A DNA stretch of 64,000 bases from JAFGGG01 sp964638895 (GCA_964638895.1 CAZWYY010000008.1:1-64000), one strand, 5' to 3'; positions 1 to 9,507 are shown, counted from the first letter of the stretch. A program made the numbers and translations. Notes: generated by a model not told the origin, from the sequence alone.

Positions 1-1
1 A

Positions 2-1939
2 CCGCCCATGGGCGCGGGGTTGGTGGTGGACGCAAGCGGCATTACCGGCGGCGGGTATCTGGAGTACGACGAGGCCAACGAACGTTATGCGGGCATCCTG
101 GAGCTGAACTTTGGCAAGATCGGGCTTGTGGCCATCGGGTTGATCACGACCAGGATGCCGGACGGCTCAAAAGGGTTTTCATTATTGATTAATATCGGGG
201 TAACCTTCGATCCGCCCATCACCCTTCCCTATAACTTTACCCTGTCGGGGGTCGGCGGGCTTATCGGCATAAACCGGACCATGCTGACCGACGCGCTGCG
301 GCAGGGATTGAGAAACAAGACGCTTGATTCAATCCTGTTCCCCGAAGACCCCATCAAAAACGCGGCGAAGATAATCAGCGACCTGCGTACCGTCTTCCCG
401 CCGCAGGAAAAACGGTTCGTGGTCGGTCCCATGGTGAAGATCGGGTGGGGCAAGAACATTATCACGGCGGACATCGGCATATTCATCGAGCTTCCCTCCC
501 CCGTCAGGATTGTCCTGCTGGGACAAATCGCCGCCGCCCTACCCCGGCAGGACAAGGCGATTATCGAGATTCATATCGATGTACTGGGGGTTATCGAGTT
601 CGATAAAAAACTGCTGTCCATTGACGCCACCATCTACGACTCGCGCATCTATAAATATTCACTGAGCGGTGATGCCGCGTTTCGCCTGTGCTGGGGAGAC
701 AACCCTGTTTTTGCCATGTCGCTGGGAGGATTCCATCCCCGTTTTTCACCGCCGCCCGACTTCCCCGAACTGCGCCGGCTTACATTGAATTTAAGCCAGA
801 GTAAAAACCTGCAGCTTTATTGTAAGGCCTACCAGGCCCTTACGTCAAACTCGCTTCAGTTCGGGGCGAAGGTCGAATTGTATGCAAAATTCGGAGGCGC
901 GTCGGTGGAAGGCGGGCTTTCCTTCGACGCCCTGATTTACTTTTCACCTTTTTCTTTCTCCGTGGCCATGGCGGCCGGCCTGGTAGCCAAATACAGGGGC
1001 CATAAGCTGGCCGGCATACATTTGTCCCTTGAGTTGTCCGGGCCCAGACCGTGGAACGCGCGCGGCAAGGCCAAGTTCGAAATATTGGTGTGGGAGATTG
1101 AGGTCAAATTCAACAAGACATGGGGACCCGAAACGCCGATTGAAGCACCGGCTGTTGATCCCTGGCCCCTGCTTAAGGAGGAGCTGGAGAGAAGAGAAAG
1201 CTGGGGCAGCCGTCTGCCTTCCGGGGATAACATGATTGAATCCCTTGTTTCACTCAAGGGGGAGGACAAGAACAAGGTGATCCTGCACCCGGCGGGGTTC
1301 CTCGAGATCCGGCAGAACGTGCTGCCGCTGGGCATAAGGATCGACAAACTCGGTGCTTCACCGGTTGAGAACCACAATGAGTTCGATATCAGCTCCGTCA
1401 CTGTTGAAGGTGAAGAGTTGAATGTAAAGCCTATCGAGGAACATTTCGCGCGCGGGCAGTTCATCAACCTTGCAGCGGATGAGCGTCTCTCAAAACCTTC
1501 GTTTGAAAAAATGAAAGCGGGCGTTGCCGCGGGAAGCGAAGATATTTCATTTACCCTTTCCGGTATAATTGATACCGAACTTTCTTATGAATCCATACTC
1601 ATACAGGAAGACAGAACAGCCATGACAGGCACGCTTGCTGTTCCGAAGCTGCCGTGGATTATCGGGAGGAATATTTTGCGCGGGGCCGCCGCCGGTAAGT
1701 GCGGCCTGCGGAGCTCCGGTTTGGGGAAATACGAAAACAGGACAAAAAAGAATAAAACCGCAGTAACAAAGGAAGGGTATCTCATTATGAATACCGCGGA
1801 CATGAGCACATTGGAATTGAACGGCGGCGGGGCAATGGGATTTACCAGGGCCGAGCAGGTTTTGGCCGATTATATCAGGAAGAACCCACAGGCCGCCGGG
1901 CGGTTTGAGATAGTGCCCGATTACGAGGTTGCCGTATGA
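2..1939 (+). CDS. DUF6603-like large protein, 5' end outside window
   Basis: The reading frame is open to the left edge (codons CCG CCC precede the first ATG at 8), so this is probably the C-terminal part of a larger protein. About 645 residues are visible. The first ~380 alternate short hydrophobic and Gly-rich beta-like strands (for example GAGLVVDASGITGGGYLEYD, then repeated 'FGAKVELYAKFGGASVEGGLSFDALI' style strands), which I associate with the DUF6603 family of large bacterial proteins. The last ~250 residues are more polar and low in recognisable motifs. No membrane helix or signal sequence is visible in the part present. Its stop overlaps the next gene's ATG by four bases (ATGA), so the two are translationally coupled and probably work together. 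Function unknown; family assignment is from memory of sequence style. Confidence 0.6.
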   Translation, partial: PPMGAGLVVDASGITGGGYLEYDEANERYAGILELNFGKIGLVAIGLITTRMPDGSKGFSLLINIGVTFDPPITLPYNFTLSGVGGLIGINRTMLTDALRQGLRNKTLDSILFPEDPIKNAAKIISDLRTVFPPQEKRFVVGPMVKIGWGKNIITADIGIFIELPSPVRIVLLGQIAAALPRQDKAIIEIHIDVLGVIEFDKKLLSIDATIYDSRIYKYSLSGDAAFRLCWGDNPVFAMSLGGFHPRFSPPPDFPELRRLTLNLSQSKNLQLYCKAYQALTSNSLQFGAKVELYAKFGGASVEGGLSFDALIYFSPFSFSVAMAAGLVAKYRGHKLAGIHLSLELSGPRPWNARGKAKFEILVWEIEVKFNKTWGPETPIEAPAVDPWPLLKEELERRESWGSRLPSGDNMIESLVSLKGEDKNKVILHPAGFLEIRQNVLPLGIRIDKLGASPVENHNEFDISSVTVEGEELNVKPIEEHFARGQFINLAADERLSKPSFEKMKAGVAAGSEDISFTLSGIIDTELSYESILIQEDRTAMTGTLAVPKLPWIIGRNILRGAAAGKCGLRSSGLGKYENRTKKNKTAVTKEGYLIMNTADMSTLELNGGGAMGFTRAEQVLADYIRKNPQAAGRFEIVPDYEVAV

Positions 1940-4900
1940 GTGATGACAACTTTACCAATTATTATTTTATCCCCTGTTTACGACGCGGCTTAATGACGTA
2001 TTTGCAGCAGCCGGCAAGTGGCAGCCGGGCGGTGATCAATGCGCGGATAAATGTTGCCTCGAATTTCACCGCGGCCGATGATTCCGGACTCGCCTCCATG
2101 CCGTTGGATATTTTCGGGCCCGGCGACGTGAATGGGTTTGACAGGCGCATCGTTGTGCGGACCGAACCCAAAAACAATGTGGGCGATTTCGAGCCTAATT
2201 ATTTTCCCTTTATTGAATTCGCCGAACCTGATTTCGTTTGGCGCTTTACGGCCAATATTCCCGATGCGAATGGGAATTTGAAACCGTGGATAACGCTGGT
2301 TGTATTGACGGCGGAAGACTCCGCCGCGGAAGGAGAAAAAGCCAAAGAAATCCTGGGACAGGGGTTCAATCCCGATACCAAAACCTTCTGGGTCAAAACG
2401 GATGCCGCCTTTCTCCCTAATCTGAGCAATTCGTGGCGCTGGGCCCACGTACAGGTAACGGGAGACGAGTTTCTCCGGGCACAATTGACGGATGGCAACC
2501 TGAATGATGAACAAAAACAGCAACGCATCGATGCCGAGTTAAAGCGTATCCTGGAAAACGAACCCGAACGCATGGTATCAAGGTTATTATGCGCGCGCAG
2601 GCTGCGGCCCGATATGAAATACACGGCCTATGTTGTACCCACTTTCAAGCTGGGGGTGTATGCCGGCCTCGGGCAGAATCCCGCGGAAGGTGATACGGCC
2701 CTGGACCTTGCCTGGACCGCGTCAAGCGGAGAGGTGCAGCTGCCGTATTACTTTAAATGGGAGTTTCGTACGGGGATGAGGGGTGATTTTGAACACCTGG
2801 TACGGTTACTGGAAGCCAGGCCTTTGTCCGGCTTGGGCAAGAAGAACATCGATTGCGGTAAACCGGGTTTTGGTTTATCTGAAAAGATAGACAGGACCGA
2901 TCCGGACCTTGATCCGGCGGAGCGGTATTACCTGGAGTTTGAAAGCGCCATCAAATCCACCGACACGGAGGTGACAAAATGGGGGGACGATGGTGAAGGG
3001 GATGACGGCGATGAGTTTCAATCCGGACTCTCCGGTCTGCTCAATCAAACAACAATAGATGTCAATGTCCCCGTGCCTCACGATTTTGTGCCCAAGATTG
3101 TCGCCCCTGTTTACGGGTACTTTCACCGGGGAACGGATGATAAGGTCGGCGATAAGCATGACTGGCTTGATCAATTGAACCTTGATCCGCGGCACAGGTA
3201 TGCGGCCGGTCTTGGAACGGAGATTATAAAAAAAAACCAGGAACAGCTCATGGCCTCGGCCTGGGACCAACTGGGTAACATTCAGGCGGTAAACCGCATA
3301 TTACGGAATGCCCAGGCGGGAAAGGAAATCTCCGCGAAAATCGAAAAGAGGCTTGCGCTGCTTTCTACCGGTGATTACCTGCGCTCGACGGCCCAGGTAC
3401 ACGGGCGGATTTTGGCTGAAAACAGTACAAGCACGGTCAGGCAAAGAATCAATGAGAGTATCATCAGAAAAGCACCTTTGGATCCCGCGCTCTGCAGGAT
3501 AGCCCGGAAAAGGGGCGCTGTGCGCAAACGGCAGAATGCGGATTTTAATGTGCGCGGCGACATGTTGTCCCGGCTGAATGAGAGGGACCTTACCATTGCC
3601 AGGGAACGGATCGATATGGTCGGTATGGCAAAGATCGGCGGGATAACACAGACGGTCCTGTGTGACACCACACCGGTTATTGTCGGTGAGCCTGTACAGG
3701 TTGAACAGGGTGGGAATTTCAGTTATGAGTTCAAGGTTTCCGAATCAGCGTTTCACTCCCGGGTATATCTGTCGGTTGAGGATAAACCGGACTGGCTTGA
3801 GCTTAAAGACAATGGTGACGGTACGTTCCGGCTTGAGGGAAAACCTCCCGCACAAGAAATCAGCGGGAAACAAATCAAAAGCAGGCCGGTTGCCTATACG
3901 GTTACCCTGAGGCTAAAAGAGCGCGGCGGCAGGGCAAACCTGTATAGACAGAGTTTTACCATCAATGTGTGTTCGCGGAAACAGTTGTCCGCTGCAATGG
4001 CATGCACCAGAACATTCGACAATAGATACCGGCGCGGCATTGACGCGGGAATGAAAAAACAGACTGTCTGGAAGGTGGGCAATATCACGCAAGGCGCGCA
4101 GGCGCACCCGGACTTCAACATAGCGCGAATCTTTACGGAAAAAAATATTACGAGTGAAAGCATAAAACAGGTTGTGGCGAAAATGCCGATGAGCGACCTG
4201 CAAAACCGTACCACGGGTTTGATCGTGGCCCGGGCCCTTGAGGGATGGTTGAATCCGGTAAAAGCCGCCGGGGACACACTTCCCAAAATAGAGAGTCTTG
4301 ATGATGTCAGACACAATGTCGCCGGGAATCTTTCACCGGAAAAGACGATAGGCGTACGAATAAACAGCCTGATTAAAACCGTCACTGAACTGGGGACACG
4401 GAAAAAACACAATTTTAAACAGATCATGGCGGCCCCGGAGTTTGATGCTCCCATGTATGAGGAGCTGGAAGCATTATCCAAGGAATTATTGTTAAGGGGA
4501 ATCGAGACGGTACCGCAGAATACGGTCGCCCTACTGGAAACAAACCGCCGTTTTATTGAGGCGTACATGTGCGGTTTGAACCATGAGTTTGCCCGGGAGT
4601 TGTTGTGGCGGGAGTACCCCACGGATCAACGCGGATCATGTTTCAGACAGTTTTGGGATATAAGCAACAACATTCCCGGGGATGAAAAGGTACAGGAATA
4701 TTTAGAATGCTACATGGTACAAAAGCAGCTTAAGCCGATATCCGAATGGACGGATCAGGACAAAACCGGTTTGATTAATATACACAAGGACTCCCTGGAT
4801 GATATTGCCGCCCTGTCTACGGATGAAGCAGTTGAATTGATATTGAAGAGTGAAGCGGTTAGAGAAGCACTGAAGGATATTCCCGCTATATCCTACTGGA

Positions 4901-5460
4901 AACATAAACTGGGAGACAATCTCAATGATGCGTACATCGGGGAATCGGCAGCGGAAAAACTAGTACTTCTTGTCAGGGGCGACCTGCTAAAAAAATACCC
5001 CAATACGGTTATTTATGCGGTGAAAGGTACGCTGAACAGTGACGCCGCCAATGTTCCCGATTTGCCGGAGTATACGGAAAAAGACGAGTCAGGTGAGATC
5101 ATCTATCCTTTGTTCGGCGCAATGGTCAGACCGGATATCACATTTCTTGGTTTCAATTTGACCGAAGAAACAGCCCGGACGGAAAACTGGTATTTTGTAT
5201 TTGAAGAAAGGGTTTCGGAAGCGCGTTTCGGAGCGGACGTCCCCTCCGATATTATCCTGAATGACTGGTCCGACCTCGGCTGGCACCATTTCGGACTCGG
5301 GGATACATTTGATGCATATCTTAACGATATTCAGCCCGATAACAGCAAGTCGGCGGGTTTTACTATAGATGACTGGAATAAAAGTTCGGCATCAATAGGG
5401 GCCATTACCATGCAGAAGCCTGTTCGCATCATTGTCAGCACACAACAGATGCTTCCCTGA
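1936..5460 (+). CDS. 1174-residue conserved hypothetical protein, partner of the DUF6603-like gene
   Basis: Product unknown. The start ATG at 1936 overlaps the upstream stop. The protein is soluble-looking, with no signal peptide or membrane helix. Around residues 575-680 (DNA about 3660-3980) is a segment with the pattern of a putative Ig/cadherin-like beta domain: a Gly-Asn-Phe-Ser-Tyr strand, then PDWLEL, then NGDGTFRLEGKPP. Charged helical regions follow. The C-terminal part holds ITFLGFNLTEETAR, WYFVFEERVSEARFGAD and LGWHHFGLGDTF, which resemble the conserved tail of large uncharacterised proteins in other phyla. I cannot name that family. The 4-base overlap with the DUF6603-like gene suggests a fixed two-protein module. 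A SD-preceded small gene follows 18 bases downstream. Confidence 0.6.
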   Translation: MSDDNFTNYYFIPCLRRGLMTYLQQPASGSRAVINARINVASNFTAADDSGLASMPLDIFGPGDVNGFDRRIVVRTEPKNNVGDFEPNYFPFIEFAEPDFVWRFTANIPDANGNLKPWITLVVLTAEDSAAEGEKAKEILGQGFNPDTKTFWVKTDAAFLPNLSNSWRWAHVQVTGDEFLRAQLTDGNLNDEQKQQRIDAELKRILENEPERMVSRLLCARRLRPDMKYTAYVVPTFKLGVYAGLGQNPAEGDTALDLAWTASSGEVQLPYYFKWEFRTGMRGDFEHLVRLLEARPLSGLGKKNIDCGKPGFGLSEKIDRTDPDLDPAERYYLEFESAIKSTDTEVTKWGDDGEGDDGDEFQSGLSGLLNQTTIDVNVPVPHDFVPKIVAPVYGYFHRGTDDKVGDKHDWLDQLNLDPRHRYAAGLGTEIIKKNQEQLMASAWDQLGNIQAVNRILRNAQAGKEISAKIEKRLALLSTGDYLRSTAQVHGRILAENSTSTVRQRINESIIRKAPLDPALCRIARKRGAVRKRQNADFNVRGDMLSRLNERDLTIARERIDMVGMAKIGGITQTVLCDTTPVIVGEPVQVEQGGNFSYEFKVSESAFHSRVYLSVEDKPDWLELKDNGDGTFRLEGKPPAQEISGKQIKSRPVAYTVTLRLKERGGRANLYRQSFTINVCSRKQLSAAMACTRTFDNRYRRGIDAGMKKQTVWKVGNITQGAQAHPDFNIARIFTEKNITSESIKQVVAKMPMSDLQNRTTGLIVARALEGWLNPVKAAGDTLPKIESLDDVRHNVAGNLSPEKTIGVRINSLIKTVTELGTRKKHNFKQIMAAPEFDAPMYEELEALSKELLLRGIETVPQNTVALLETNRRFIEAYMCGLNHEFARELLWREYPTDQRGSCFRQFWDISNNIPGDEKVQEYLECYMVQKQLKPISEWTDQDKTGLINIHKDSLDDIAALSTDEAVELILKSEAVREALKDIPAISYWKHKLGDNLNDAYIGESAAEKLVLLVRGDLLKKYPNTVIYAVKGTLNSDAANVPDLPEYTEKDESGEIIYPLFGAMVRPDITFLGFNLTEETARTENWYFVFEERVSEARFGADVPSDIILNDWSDLGWHHFGLGDTFDAYLNDIQPDNSKSAGFTIDDWNKSSASIGAITMQKPVRIIVSTQQMLP

Positions 5461-5478
5461 TATACTGAGGAGACAGCC

Positions 5479-5857
5479 ATGAAAATGAAAAATAATAATT
5501 CGATTCCGGATTTCGGAACCACAGCAAAAGAGGCCATACCGGGATTTTATTGAGGAATTTGAACAAGATAACAGTTCTACGGTAAAAGCACATATGATAA
5601 ACGAAATCGGTCTGATCGGAGAGCCCCTTGGGGATATTGTCCCGTTTCTGGAAAAGGTCATGCTGAGAGAGGGCGGACCGGAAGCACATAAGAAGGCCTA
5701 TCGGGATTATCTAAAAAATCGAAAGAAAGGGAAACTCCTGACAAAGGGAGAATTCGTGAATATCGGCATGCAGGCGATCAAGGCATTGGATAGGATCAGG
5801 GCGCAGGAGGGGTTTAATAATTATGAAGAACTTTTACAAAAATACCCGCACACCTGA
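5479..5857 (+). pseudogene. small hypothetical gene with a frameshift near its 5' end
   Basis: A GAGGAG ribosome-binding site lies before ATG 5479. That frame reads MKMKNNNSIPDFGTTAKEA and stops at TGA about 5551-5553. The neighbouring frame is open from about 5522 and reads ...RPYRDFIEEFEQDNSSTVKAHMINEIG... to the stop at 5855-5857. Joining the two by a +1 shift near GCAAAAGAGG (5524-5533) gives one continuous acidic/helical protein of about 125 residues. If only the downstream frame is used, ATG 5594 gives 87 residues but has no SD. The likely readings are a decayed gene, a sequencing indel in the A-run, or a true frameshift site. The region is visibly AT-richer than the flanking core genes. 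No family recognised. Confidence 0.6.
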
Positions 5858-6476
5858 AGTAAGACGTTTGAAACTTATAGAAAAACAAAAATTATTACTG
5901 AATTCCAAAAAAAAGGAACAACGGCGTAATGCGGTTTAGGAAATAGCCAAGATAGGGAAAAAGGCAAAAGGAATAGCATTTACCTTATTACAAAGTTATA
6001 GGGTGGAAAAAAAACCCAGAATCAGGGCCTGGATAGTACGAACACTAGGAGAACTTGATAAAGAGGAAGCGGTAATACATGATCTTAAAAGCATCGCGGA
6101 AGGAAATGACAAGGATTTTGTACGATATACGGCAATAGTATCCTTGAAAAAGTTGGGAGAAGATTATAGGGAGATTACCTATACCGAGAATGATCTTAAA
6201 AATGTGGAAGAGGAATTACAGCGGGAAAAGGACCATGAGGTAATAGGGTATGTGGACAGTTGGTTCAAGAGAAACAGGGAATATCTGATCACTATAGTAA
6301 TAAGCGCTATTTCCTTAATAATGGGGGCAATAATTAAAGGAATCGCCGATATTATTTTTTTAACGGGAAAGAAGCCGGTGGGTATTGCCTTACCATTAAA
6401 GCTTCAACTACCAAGCAGCCGCACCATGGCCCAGCGCGCCGCGTCGTTTAACACCTCGTGTTCATGCGCCAGGTAG
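5823..6476 (+). pseudogene. HEAT-like repeat and membrane-helix protein, interrupted by in-frame TAG
   Basis: A strong SD (AGGAGGGG, 5805-5812) sits 10 bases before ATG 5823, inside the end of the previous gene. The frame gives a very basic 38-residue peptide and meets TAG at 5937-5939. The same frame then stays open to 6476 and encodes HEAT-like helices (PRIRAWIVRTLGELDKEEAV; DKDFVRYTAIVSLKKLGEDY), a charged linker and one hydrophobic helix (ITIVISAISLIMGAIIKGIA) near the C-terminus. A GTG at 6003 could restart translation but has no SD. The last ~24 codons run antisense across the 3' end of the queG-like gene, which suggests that the natural stop was also lost. Most likely a decaying accessory gene. 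Confidence 0.55.
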
Positions 6477-7477
6477 GGCGTTACCGCGGGTATTAGGATT
6501 TGATTCCCGCTGTTGCCCGCGGCCAACAGCGCGTTCCGCACTAGTGACAGGGGATTTATCCAGGACATGCCCATGGGAGTGGGTTTGAACAGCTTCCTGA
6601 GTTGGGTAATCGACAAACCGAGCAGCTCCTTGATGGAAATTCCGGGGCCCGTAACCCCCCTGTCAATCTCCATGGTTTGCGCAAGCCCCTTGTTGAAAGG
6701 GCAGGGGTCCTGGCAGGACTCACAACCGTACAGCCTAGTCCCCCATAATCTTTTTATGCGGTCGGGCAGTACGCACATTCTGGTGGCCAGGGCCTGCAGA
6801 CAAAGGCTGTCGTCAACCCTGCCCGCGGCATGCAGGGCCCCCGTGGGACAGGCTTGTATGCAGGCCACGCAGTCTCCGCAGCGGCCGCCCGGGGGGGCGG
6901 CGGGGGAAGGTTTCGACGTGTCCGAGTACAACAGGCGGGTGGGGAAGGCCAGTATGGCGATAATAAACCGGGAGCCCAATCCGGGAGAGATAAGCAAACT
7001 GTTTTTCCCGTAAAAGCCCAGCCCGGCCATGGCTCCAAGCAGTTTTTCCGGCAGGCGCGAGTTGCAGAAAATTCTTGTTTCCCGTATGGGTACATCGGTC
7101 CGTTCCCGCAACCAGCGGACAATGGCCCGGAGCCTTTCCACCGCCTCCCGATAGTAATTTGCGCGCGCAAAGGGCGCGATCGCGCCTTGGGGATCTTCCG
7201 GCGCGGAAATGTCATCGGCCTCTTCGTTATAGTACGACAGCGCGCATACCAGCAGCGCCGAGTGTTCAAGGGGCATGCCGGCGTCCGCAAAGGCTGTGGG
7301 TATGGAGCGCAGGACCTCTGTCTCCGTTGACCCGGCCCCCACGGGCCCGGCCTCTGCCGACCCGGCCTTCCTGTCCGCCGGAACCCGCAGCAGTGTGCGG
7401 CCCGTAACCACCACACTGTTGCGGAACCCGCCCGCATACGCGCGGTGAAGGATCTGTTCTGCGCCGACGGTGCTCAC
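6404..7477 (-). CDS. QueG-like iron-sulfur protein (epoxyqueuosine reductase family)
   Basis: 357 residues; the GTG start at 7477 overlaps the upstream hydrolase stop by one base (TAGTG). The family makes queuosine in tRNA by reducing epoxyqueuosine, using cobalamin and two 4Fe-4S clusters. The ferredoxin-like cysteines are present: C200, C203, C206, C210 (CGDCVACIQACP), C226, and C252, C255, C259 (CESCQDPCP). AGLGFYGKNSLL (161 onward on the DUF1730-like side) matches the family's AGLGW-GKNT block. Two usual motifs differ: the region aligning with RDYHK reads ANYYR (106-110), and the VD(T/S) aspartate position reads Cys138. It could be a divergent QueG or a paralogue with another substrate. 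Third gene of a minus-strand operon. Confidence 0.72.
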   Translation of the reverse strand: MSTVGAEQILHRAYAGGFRNSVVVTGRTLLRVPADRKAGSAEAGPVGAGSTETEVLRSIPTAFADAGMPLEHSALLVCALSYYNEEADDISAPEDPQGAIAPFARANYYREAVERLRAIVRWLRERTDVPIRETRIFCNSRLPEKLLGAMAGLGFYGKNSLLISPGLGSRFIIAILAFPTRLLYSDTSKPSPAAPPGGRCGDCVACIQACPTGALHAAGRVDDSLCLQALATRMCVLPDRIKRLWGTRLYGCESCQDPCPFNKGLAQTMEIDRGVTGPGISIKELLGLSITQLRKLFKPTPMGMSWINPLSLVRNALLAAGNSGNQILIPAVTPYLAHEHEVLNDAARWAMVRLLGS

Positions 7478-8310
7478 TATAATTTCTTCTCAAGCCAGTC
7501 GGTAACATACCGGATGATGCTGTTTTTTTCCGGCTCGTTCCATGTTTCATGATACAGGCCCTTAAAATATTTTAAGGTCTTGTCGCCGGAGGCAACCAGA
7601 TTGTAGGCCGTGGACGCGCTCTCCACCGGCAGGGTTTTGTCCGCGTCACCCTGGATGAGCAGTAGGGGAGTAGTAATCTCGGCCAGCCGGGCATTTACTG
7701 TTTCCATGGCCTTCAGCATCTGCACGCCGGTACGCGCCCGTATCTTCCCGTGATAACACAGCGGATCGACCTTATCGGCCGCGATAACCTCCGGATCGTG
7801 AGTGGTCTCGGTAGGGTCGAAGTTCTGTATGGGTAGGGTGGGGAAAAGTGCGGCGATCACACCGGAAAGGGCTTTCAACAACGGGGAGATGTAGCCGGGA
7901 ACAATTATCATGGGCGCATTGATTACCGCCCCCCTGATGCCGTCCCGGTGGTCCAGGAGATAGTACAGGGTGATCATCCCGCCCATGCTGTGACCGAAAA
8001 TAAATATCTCTTGCGGCCTGTATTTCTTTTTAATGAACAGGCGCAGCTCGTGAATATCCATGATAATACGCTCAAAACTTTTCACATACCCCAATAAGCG
8101 GGCGCTTTGGCCGTGGCCGCGGTGATCGGGCGCGAAACAGGCAAACCCCCGCTCCGTCAGGCGGGTAACAACGTGGCCGTAGCGCCCCGAATGTTCGCCG
8201 TAGCCGTGCAGGATGATGACGCAGGCCTTGGGGTGCTGGGGAAGAGTATACCGGTAAAAGATATTATACGCGTCTGAGCAGGCGAAAAAAGCCTCATGCG
8301 TCTCAATCAT
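7477..8310 (-). CDS. alpha/beta hydrolase, monoacylglycerol lipase / lysophospholipase type
   Basis: 277 residues, about full length for the family. It has the oxyanion-region motif LHGYGEHSGRY (34-44), the APDHRGHGQS block (60-69), the nucleophile elbow GHSMGG with Ser108, a probable acid Asp224 in IQGDADKTLP, and His254 in LYHETWNE. Together these make a complete Ser-Asp-His triad of the Hydrolase_4 (monoglyceride lipase) family, which cleaves acyl esters of glycerol or lysophospholipids. No signal peptide, so cytoplasmic. It lies 16 bases downstream of the GNAT-like gene and touches the queG-like gene, in one operon from the promoter at 9508-9536. The substrate is not determined by sequence. 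Confidence 0.85.
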   Translation of the reverse strand: MIETHEAFFACSDAYNIFYRYTLPQHPKACVIILHGYGEHSGRYGHVVTRLTERGFACFAPDHRGHGQSARLLGYVKSFERIIMDIHELRLFIKKKYRPQEIFIFGHSMGGMITLYYLLDHRDGIRGAVINAPMIIVPGYISPLLKALSGVIAALFPTLPIQNFDPTETTHDPEVIAADKVDPLCYHGKIRARTGVQMLKAMETVNARLAEITTPLLLIQGDADKTLPVESASTAYNLVASGDKTLKYFKGLYHETWNEPEKNSIIRYVTDWLEKKL

Positions 8311-8326
8311 GAATGCGGCGTCCTCA

Positions 8327-9475
8327 CTATGTTAATTGTTTGTCGTACATGCGGTAGGTCTTATACTCTTTGGTTTTTATGCCCTTCAAAATGTTGCGCA
8401 TTTTGATGTTGTCCTCCACTATCAGGGAACATTCCGCCTCATTGTAACCAAGTTTGATGCCGCGGTTGTAGGTCTCGTTGTAAAATATCGCGTCTATACC
8501 CATCATTCTGTATTTGGGGCGGATGCCCATGGCCAGGGTGCGGATACGGTGGATGTTCTTGACATTTGCCAGCAGTTTTAAGATACCGAAGGGCAGAAGA
8601 CGGCCGTTGATTTTTTTAAGCGCCTGGTTGAAATCCGGAATGGAGAGTGAGAACCCCGCGATATCCCCGTCCACAAAGGCGAAAAGAACCAGGTTCTCGT
8701 CGGCGATTGGAATAAGCTCTTTGGCCAGAAAATCAATCTCATGCTCGGTCAGGGGCACGTACTCCCAGTTCGCCTCCCAGGCCTCGTTGAAAATGATTTT
8801 AAATAGATCAAGCTCGTCCTTCTGAACGCGCCCTATCTCCTTCTTGGCCTTTTTCAGATCCACGTTGCGGATGGTGATCTTTTTCCTTTTTTTCAAGAGC
8901 TCGGCCACCCGCTCCACCTTGGGATCAAACTTCATATCCGAGGTCATAAGGTAGGCGAACCAGTCCCTGGCTTTTTTAAAGCCGTAGGCCTCGAACAGCC
9001 CGATGTAGTACTCCGGGTTATAGGGGGTAAGGATTACGGGGTCAAGGTCAAAGGCATTAAGCAGCAGGCCGTTGGTGTCCCACACCGAGGGATTGGCCGG
9101 CCCGCGCATGATTTTTTTGCCTTTGGCCTTGAGCCGGTTTGCGGCCGCGTCGAACAGGGCCTTGGCCACCTGTTTGTCGTTCACCGATTCATAAAAGCCG
9201 AAATGGCCCACACCCTCATGGTACAACTCCTCGTGCATGCTGTTTACAATGGCGCCGATCCGGCCCACAACCTCCTTGCCTCTGTAGGCAAGAAAAAGGG
9301 CCAGTTCGCTGTGTTCATAAAAAGGCTTTTTTTTGGTATTGACCAGCATCTTCTGATCAATAATAAGCTGGGGTACCCAATGGGGAAAATCCTTATAAAT
9401 TTTCCAGGGCAGCATAATGAACTGTTTGTGCTGTTTTTTTGTGGTAACGGGTGTGACTGTAATATTCTCAGGCAT
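8327..9475 (-). CDS. GNAT-like acetyltransferase family protein
   Basis: 382 residues. The N-terminal half (FIMLPWKIYKDFPHWVPQL, then FLAYRGKEVVGRIGAIVN near residues 62-79) and the C-terminal half (AMGIRPKYRMMGIDAIFY around 318-335, GYNEAECSLIVEDN) have the layout of the long 'N-acetyltransferase' proteins found near lipid genes in many phyla. The substrate is unknown. First gene of a minus operon with a lipase-like hydrolase and a QueG-like gene. An AAGGAG SD lies just upstream, and a promoter with TTGAAA-17-TAGGAT lies at 9508-9536. No signal peptide or membrane helix. Confidence 0.65.
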   Translation of the reverse strand: MPENITVTPVTTKKQHKQFIMLPWKIYKDFPHWVPQLIIDQKMLVNTKKKPFYEHSELALFLAYRGKEVVGRIGAIVNSMHEELYHEGVGHFGFYESVNDKQVAKALFDAAANRLKAKGKKIMRGPANPSVWDTNGLLLNAFDLDPVILTPYNPEYYIGLFEAYGFKKARDWFAYLMTSDMKFDPKVERVAELLKKRKKITIRNVDLKKAKKEIGRVQKDELDLFKIIFNEAWEANWEYVPLTEHEIDFLAKELIPIADENLVLFAFVDGDIAGFSLSIPDFNQALKKINGRLLPFGILKLLANVKNIHRIRTLAMGIRPKYRMMGIDAIFYNETYNRGIKLGYNEAECSLIVEDNIKMRNILKGIKTKEYKTYRMYDKQLT

Positions 9476-9507
9476 AGGTTCTCCTTGCTCCGGTAAAATG
9501 TAAGCAT

